Source: Planctomycetaceae bacterium (GTDB lineage Bacteria > Planctomycetota > Planctomycetia > Pirellulales > Pirellulaceae). From it: a stretch of 11,346 bases of DNA. A program made the position numbers and the translations under genes. Where the stretch lies: the NCBI GenBank assembly GCA_007129635.1, contig SKVE01000676.1, forward strand, positions 1-11,346, in the 5' to 3' direction. The notes under the pieces were generated by a model. The model did not search any database and was not told the DNA's origin. It saw only the letters and a list, made by a program, of their open reading frames with translations. This document shows, piece by piece, positions 6,887 to 11,346 of the stretch (positions within the stretch are counted from its first letter, which is position 1; each line of letters begins with the position of its first letter).

Positions 6887-9800
6887 TTAGGGTTCGGGCA
6901 GCAATTGGGGGACGGCTGGCTCGGGCAGTTGCTCGACGTCTTCCGCTGCGGGCAGATACTCAGGTCGGTCCGGGGCACCAGCGGGCTGGAAGATCACCGT
7001 TTCGCCTGGGGGCACGTAGAGCATTCGTTTCATTTTATGCGAGAACCAAGGCCCTGGCGGCAGATCCCCGTAGACGGGCGAACCGTAATCGAGCAGATGG
7101 AGATTCGGTTGCGGCTGGAAATCCATTTGATACAGCTCGGACCAGAACCCCTGGTCGTCGACCGTCAACAGTTCCAAGTCCATGAACAACTGGATGCGGT
7201 CGATCAGGTAGCCGATATGGGCAGCGGCCAGCGAGGTGAGTGACCGGGTATAGTCCTGTTGAGCTTCGAAGACGTCACGAGCCGTGATCCGGCCATAGTT
7301 CTGCTCCAATTGCGTCCGAGTGCTGACCACCCGCTCGAATGCCAGAGCGGCACTCGATACGGCGATCTGGTATTGTTCGCGGTCGACTTGCAAGTCGCGC
7401 AACGTGTTGCGGACCTGGAACTTGACTTGGTCTTCGGCGTTGATCAGGTTGCGAAAAGCCAGATTATAGTTGATCAACGACGCGCGGTACTGGTTTCGTT
7501 GAGCCCTGCGATTCAGCGGGGCATCAAAGGTCATAATCACTCGCGTCTGGCTATCATCGAAGGTGAAGTCGAACGGCCGGTTGACATCGCTTCGCGTGCG
7601 GACTTCCTGGCTGGCACGCACGTTCAGGATAGACTTCAAGTCATCGCCCGCCAGTTTGATGCTGCGCCAGTTATCGGCCAACCGCTCGCGCTGGTTCATC
7701 AGTTCGAAACGCAGCGTCAGGGCCGTCAGCATAGCGTCATCCATCTGGATCTCGATCGGCGTCAGCCCCATGCTGCTGGCGTCCAGCAACTGCTGGGTCG
7801 CAACGCTCAATTCGTCCACCTGCCGAACCGTCCAATTCAACTTGGCTTCGGGCGTTCGCGTCGGTGACTGCAAAATGTCCGCAACGTCATCGGCCAGGAT
7901 CTGCGTCTCGTTCAACAGCAATTCCGCCAACTCAACCAGATCGGGAATCTGGTCCAAGGCGCGCTCTTCGATCACCTTTGCCAAGCTGTCGCGGAGCTGT
8001 TCATATCGGCTGCTCAATTGTTCGATCGCACCCCGGATCTCCTCTGCCAGCGTGGTTTGATCCGGCAATCGCTCGATCAAGGGCAATTGCAGCTCGATCA
8101 ATCGCAGCAGGGAATGGACCAGTTCCATCGAGCGCCGAAATACCAGCAGTGGCGGAGCACTAGCCGCGGCCTGGATCCCGGGGTCTGCTCCGTCGACAGG
8201 CGGCAGCAATAAACCGCGTCCCTCTTGCGGAGCCAAGTCCTGCAACAGCACCTGGCGGTTAAAGCTGACCACCAGTCGAGCTTCTTCCACCATCAATTCT
8301 TCCAACAGCCGCTGCAGTTCTTCGAGCGGCACCGATTCGCCTGTCAAAACCTGGCGTGCTTCCAGCATGCGCATCGTCTTGTCGGTCAAGTCGATCGCTC
8401 CGTTCAACAGCACGCTGATCCGTTCCACCTCGGCCTCTTCACGCTCGACCATCAAATCGCGCAATGTTCGGCGCACCCGCTCTTCGATAGCGGCCGCTTC
8501 ATCGCGCATCGTCAACTCTTCCAATTCAGCCAGGTCCAGGTTGATCGGTAATTCCGTCGGCAAGCCGATCCTGATCTTTAACTGGTCCAACGCTTGTTCC
8601 AGGGAATTGCTGGTGCCGATCAATCGGCTGCGGCTTTCCAACGACCGCTGCTCGAATTGATCCACCTCGAATCGCGCGCGGCGGTCGGCACGATACTCAG
8701 CCTGGCTTTGCAGCCAGCCGCGCAGGTTGCTGAAATAGTCCTGCGAATCGATTTCGATGCGACGATAATTCAGCAGCAGGCGGTAGTACTGGGCGCTGAG
8801 CTGCTGGAACAGTTCTTTGCGGAAACGAGCCAGATCGCGCGCGGCATATACCACATCCCGCTCGGATTGCGTCAATCGTTCGAAGATCACATCACGCTGG
8901 ATGACTCGCTGCGAAAGGTCCAGCAGCAACGTCGAACCGACATCCGCTGCAAAACCATCCACCCCATTAAATGTCAAAACAACGCTATTGGCAAATCTGG
9001 CCACCAGATCGGCTCCCGAATTCATCAGCTTGTCCGTCGTGACGACCGTGGGCAAATTCAAGCGGTTCACCGTGTCGCCGCCGATCCGATTGTGTGTATA
9101 GTCCACCGTGTGGCGATTGCCGCTCGTGCTGAATTTCAGGTCATAGTCGAATCGATCCAGGGTCAACCGCAGCGCGGCCAGATACAGGATCTCTTTCTGC
9201 CGTTGGTATTCGCGTGAATTGATCCCCGCCAGATGGAGGATGTCCTCCAAGCTCAATCGCGGCGATGCGTCCCGCTGTTCGGGTGTGGGTTCTTGGCCGA
9301 ACGTGCGCTCGTATTCCTCACGCACGGACTCGAATTCAAACATCCGCCGCGAAGAACTGTCGGGCAGCGACTGCCAGATAAACTCGGGAATCGGGGCGAT
9401 CTGCGCCTCGCCGGAGATCATCGGCACAGAATCCGTCGATGACCGCCCCGGCTCGATGGGCTCGGCGGCAGCAGCATCTTCCGGCGACGCATCTTGAAAT
9501 GCGGTCAATCGGATGGGGTGCTGATCCAGTGGATCGGTGGTCTGCAGACAGATCGATCCATCCGCTGCCCCTGACATTTCCCACCGCGGATCCTGGTCGG
9601 CGGAGCCGGTCGAACGCCGTCCGGGTAACGCTGGCAAGCGGTACGCGTACAATTGAGGCGCCGGCATCGGCAACTGGGGATCATCCAGGGGCGAGGGATC
9701 GTGGAAACGCGACTTGGGGTCTGGCATGATGCCATAATTCCACGGCAGCATCCATGGTCGGTGGGCCGTCTTGGATTGCAGGATGGCATGCGTATCGCGA

Positions 9801-9907
9801 TCAGCACGCAGCCGATAACGAGTGCGCGAGCAACCGGCCAATGCAACCAGCACCAGGCAGCCCAGCAGGCAAGTGATCCATGGCCTTCGCAGGTCGAAGC
9901 TAATCAT
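6887..9907 (-). CDS. Very long TolC-family outer-membrane efflux lipoprotein
   Basis: This gene encodes 1006 residues. I chose the ATG at 9907 because it gives a short charged N-terminus, a hydrophobic helix and a lipobox LAGC with Cys26; an in-frame ATG at 9991 would put 28 odd residues before the leader. Residues 27-215 are Pro-rich and low in structure. Residues about 218-450 resemble the first OEP half, ending in the usual QLKIRIGLP. Residues about 725-915 resemble the second half, with long helices such as LAFRNLINAEDQVKFQVRNT and YGRITARDVFEAQQDYTRSL. Between them about 270 residues (455-720) form an extra, strongly helical, acidic segment absent from typical 450-500-residue members. 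The C-terminus is Pro-rich and ends in PQLLPEP. TolC proteins form trimeric outer-membrane exit ducts for RND pumps or type I secretion. No pump or fusion-protein gene is in the window. Confidence 0.87.
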   Translation of the reverse strand: MISFDLRRPWITCLLGCLVLVALAGCSRTRYRLRADRDTHAILQSKTAHRPWMLPWNYGIMPDPKSRFHDPSPLDDPQLPMPAPQLYAYRLPALPGRRSTGSADQDPRWEMSGAADGSICLQTTDPLDQHPIRLTAFQDASPEDAAAAEPIEPGRSSTDSVPMISGEAQIAPIPEFIWQSLPDSSSRRMFEFESVREEYERTFGQEPTPEQRDASPRLSLEDILHLAGINSREYQRQKEILYLAALRLTLDRFDYDLKFSTSGNRHTVDYTHNRIGGDTVNRLNLPTVVTTDKLMNSGADLVARFANSVVLTFNGVDGFAADVGSTLLLDLSQRVIQRDVIFERLTQSERDVVYAARDLARFRKELFQQLSAQYYRLLLNYRRIEIDSQDYFSNLRGWLQSQAEYRADRRARFEVDQFEQRSLESRSRLIGTSNSLEQALDQLKIRIGLPTELPINLDLAELEELTMRDEAAAIEERVRRTLRDLMVEREEAEVERISVLLNGAIDLTDKTMRMLEARQVLTGESVPLEELQRLLEELMVEEARLVVSFNRQVLLQDLAPQEGRGLLLPPVDGADPGIQAAASAPPLLVFRRSMELVHSLLRLIELQLPLIERLPDQTTLAEEIRGAIEQLSSRYEQLRDSLAKVIEERALDQIPDLVELAELLLNETQILADDVADILQSPTRTPEAKLNWTVRQVDELSVATQQLLDASSMGLTPIEIQMDDAMLTALTLRFELMNQRERLADNWRSIKLAGDDLKSILNVRASQEVRTRSDVNRPFDFTFDDSQTRVIMTFDAPLNRRAQRNQYRASLINYNLAFRNLINAEDQVKFQVRNTLRDLQVDREQYQIAVSSAALAFERVVSTRTQLEQNYGRITARDVFEAQQDYTRSLTSLAAAHIGYLIDRIQLFMDLELLTVDDQGFWSELYQMDFQPQPNLHLLDYGSPVYGDLPPGPWFSHKMKRMLYVPPGETVIFQPAGAPDRPEYLPAAEDVEQLPEPAVPQLLPEP

Positions 9908-10169
9908 GCGGCAATTCTCTACTGCGATTCGGAAGGCACCATGAAACCGAGGCAACTCGCGCCTATCTAGCAGAATCGGCACATTCGGCAAAATCGTTCA
10001 GGTTTTTTCGCAGCGCAGCCCATCGAGTGCTTCGAAGCGGCTGTCCGCCGCGAGTGGTGCTGTCTTTGGCTGCCCGGATTCCGATCCCGCAGGAAATGGA
10101 CAATGGCGGGCTGCCGCCTCATTTTTCGCAACTCGACACGTCCGCCGATTGCATAAAACGGGTTGTTGG

Positions 10170-10189
10170 GATAGTTTGTAGATAGTTTG
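10170..10189 (+). promoter_or_regulatory. Direct repeat, candidate operator
   Basis: GATAGTTTG occurs at 10170-10178 and again at 10181-10189 with TA between, an 11-bp centre-to-centre spacing of about one helical turn. It lies 41 nt upstream of the oxidoreductase start, where a regulator site or promoter would be expected. Function is inferred from position only. Confidence 0.3.
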
Positions 10190-10215
10190 ATCCCGATTAA
10201 CCCAAAAATGCTTCG

Positions 10216-10223
10216 AAGGAGGA
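10216..10223 (+). promoter_or_regulatory. Strong Shine-Dalgarno of the plus-strand oxidoreductase
   Basis: AAGGAGGA lies 7 nt before the ATG at 10231 and fixes that start. It is much stronger than the sites before the other genes here. Its first bases overlap the second TGCTTCGAAG copy (10209-10218), so a protein bound to that palindrome, or RNA structure there, could affect initiation. Confidence 0.8.
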
Positions 10224-10230
10224 TTCATTC

Positions 10231-11346
10231 ATGGCTCGAACAACTCGCCGAAAATTCCTGCAGGTAACCGCGACCACGGGTGTCGGCTTTTGGGTTGCCG
10301 CTGGCAACCGGGTCGCGCTCAGCCGATCAGCCAACGAGCGCCCCAATGTGGCGTGCATTGGCGTCGGCGGCAAGGGGGGCAGCGATGCCAACAATGCGGC
10401 TCGATTCGGCAACGTGATCGCGATGTGCGATGCGGACCGCGCAAGGGTGGAAAGCAAGGGAAAGCAGGAGGGTTTCCAGGAAGCCGAACAATTCATCGAT
10501 TATCGCGAGATGTTCGACAAGCACGGTGAGAAGATCGACGTCGCGACGATCAGCACGCCCGACCACATGCACGGCGTCCAGACGCTGGATGCCATGCGGC
10601 TGGGCATCAGTTGCTACACCCAAAAACCGCTGACGCGGACGATTTACGAAGCGCGATTGCTGGCCCAAGTAGCCGCCGAAACCGGCGTGGCCACTCAGAT
10701 GGGCAACCAGGGGACCGCCTTGGATTCGTCGCGCGAGGCGATCGCTCAGTTGCAATCCGGCGTCTTGGGTGAGTTGAAAGAGGTCTACGCCTGGTCGAAC
10801 CGTCCGGTCTGGGCCCAGGGGCCGGGTCGTCGCATGACCATGGAACGATTCGCGGCGCAGGCAAAGCAAGAGAACCCGGACGAAGCCGAGCAGATTGTTG
10901 CGCGTCGCAAGCAGGAAATCGATCGGGCGTTGGAGACGCTGGATTGGGAAGTCTGGCTGGGCATCGCTCCCGATCGCGAGTACTGGCCGGGCCTGTACCA
11001 TCCGTTCCAATGGCGCGGCTGGTGGGACTTCGGTAGCGGTGCTCTGGGCGACATGGCCTGCCACCAGTTGACGGTCCCGTTCGTCGCTTGCCAGCTACGT
11101 GACCCGATCTCGGTGGTTGCCCGAACCACGGGGCACGACTACGACAGCTTCCCGGCCAGCTCGGTGATCAAGTTCGAGTACGCCGAGACTTCCGAGCGTC
11201 CCGCCATCACGTTCTGGTGGTACGACCGTCTGGGCAACCGCCCTCCGCAAGAGGTGTTCAGCAAGTGGGGCATCGAAAATGTGTCCAACAGCGGCGTGAT
11301 GGTGGTCGGCGAAAAGGGCGCCTTCTACAGCAGCGACGATTACTGC
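10231..11346 (+). CDS. Tat-exported Gfo/Idh/MocA family oxidoreductase, C-terminus beyond window
   Basis: 372 codons are visible with no stop before the right edge. The N-terminus MARTTRRKFLQ carries the twin-arginine motif TRRKFL (5-10), then a mildly hydrophobic stretch to about residue 33, so export by Tat is likely. The Rossmann nucleotide-binding segment is VACIGVGGKGGSD (40-52), with acidic D67 in MCDAD at the end of the second strand. STPDHMHG (108-115) follows. The usual EKP hallmark is QKP here (131-133). The segment DWEVWLGIAPDREYW (238-252) and GALGDMACHQL, with H278 as the probable catalytic His, match the planctomycete subgroup; no Asp follows H278 at the usual spacing. It is clearly a different paralogue from the minus-strand oxidoreductase at 2574-3890. 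The substrate is unknown, though sugars or polyols are typical. Transcription is divergent from the TolC-like gene. Confidence 0.92.
   Translation, partial: MARTTRRKFLQVTATTGVGFWVAAGNRVALSRSANERPNVACIGVGGKGGSDANNAARFGNVIAMCDADRARVESKGKQEGFQEAEQFIDYREMFDKHGEKIDVATISTPDHMHGVQTLDAMRLGISCYTQKPLTRTIYEARLLAQVAAETGVATQMGNQGTALDSSREAIAQLQSGVLGELKEVYAWSNRPVWAQGPGRRMTMERFAAQAKQENPDEAEQIVARRKQEIDRALETLDWEVWLGIAPDREYWPGLYHPFQWRGWWDFGSGALGDMACHQLTVPFVACQLRDPISVVARTTGHDYDSFPASSVIKFEYAETSERPAITFWWYDRLGNRPPQEVFSKWGIENVSNSGVMVVGEKGAFYSSDDYC

Larger units (their letters stand above)
9908..10230. other. 323-bp divergent promoter region
   Basis: This gap separates the minus-strand TolC-like gene from the plus-strand oxidoreductase and must hold promoters for both. 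A weak minus-strand candidate is TTGCCG, 16 nt, TAGATA at about 9965-9992; no good plus-strand -35/-10 pair stands out. The palindrome-containing 10-mer TGCTTCGAAG occurs twice (10028-10037 and 10209-10218), and GATAGTTTG is directly repeated at 10170-10189. A 76-codon minus frame at 9998-10228 has no recognisable features and I do not accept it as a gene. Confidence 0.6.

Noticed and set aside
6557..6890. Plus-strand frames of 94-107 codons with recurring EFWQIRLQSY and PNFGKFGYS
   Set aside because: The 41-bp period is not a multiple of three, so the same DNA is read in rotating frames. This is repeat translation, not protein repeats.
9998..10228. Minus-strand 76-codon frame in the divergent promoter
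   Set aside because: It has no domain, no clear ribosome-binding site and shadow-like composition, and it occupies the region expected to hold both promoters.

Overview
The window looks like chromosomal DNA of a planctomycete, most likely a Pirellulales-type (Rhodopirellula-like) bacterium. This rests on gene content and style rather than a marker gene: two Tat-exported Gfo/Idh/MocA oxidoreductases of the kind heavily expanded in that phylum, a large secreted HEAT-repeat protein carrying a carbohydrate-binding-like domain, a very long TolC-type lipoprotein, moderately high GC, and generous intergenic spaces full of short palindromic repeats. No rRNA, tRNA, CRISPR array, integrase or transposase gene was found.

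Layout, left to right. (1) 1-2483, minus: the N-terminal 827 codons of a large exported HEAT-repeat protein that runs off the left edge. (2) 2574-3890, minus: a complete Tat-signal Gfo/Idh/MocA oxidoreductase, 90 bp upstream of the HEAT gene and probably co-transcribed with it from a good sigma70-like promoter at 3957-3984. (3) 3891-4731: an 841-bp non-coding region with about ten REP-like copies of a 21-nt palindrome, plus a 109-bp, 98 percent identical duplicate of the 3' end of the neighbouring amylase gene. (4) 4732-6240, minus: a complete cytoplasmic GH13 alpha-amylase/neopullulanase-type glycosidase. (5) 6241-6886: a second repeat-rich gap with a 33-bp tandem repeat, a long imperfect hairpin, a G-rich heptad repeat, and five 41-bp units each holding an invariant 20-nt palindrome. 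(6) 6887-9907, minus: a 1006-residue TolC-family outer-membrane lipoprotein with an unusually large helical insertion between the two OEP halves. (7) 9908-10230: the divergent promoter region. (8) 10231-11346, plus: a second Tat-signal Gfo/Idh/MocA oxidoreductase, cut by the right edge, with a strong Shine-Dalgarno.

Functional reading. The oxidoreductase/HEAT pair fits the exported sugar-related protein repertoire of planctomycetes, and the amylase would process maltodextrins or glycogen inside the cell. The TolC-like protein has no visible inner-membrane or fusion partner here. Nothing shows that these genes form one pathway. The least ordinary content is in the gaps: three unrelated families of short palindromic or tandem repeats surround the amylase gene, and a fragment of that gene has been copied into one repeat cluster. 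I see no convincing new multi-gene system.
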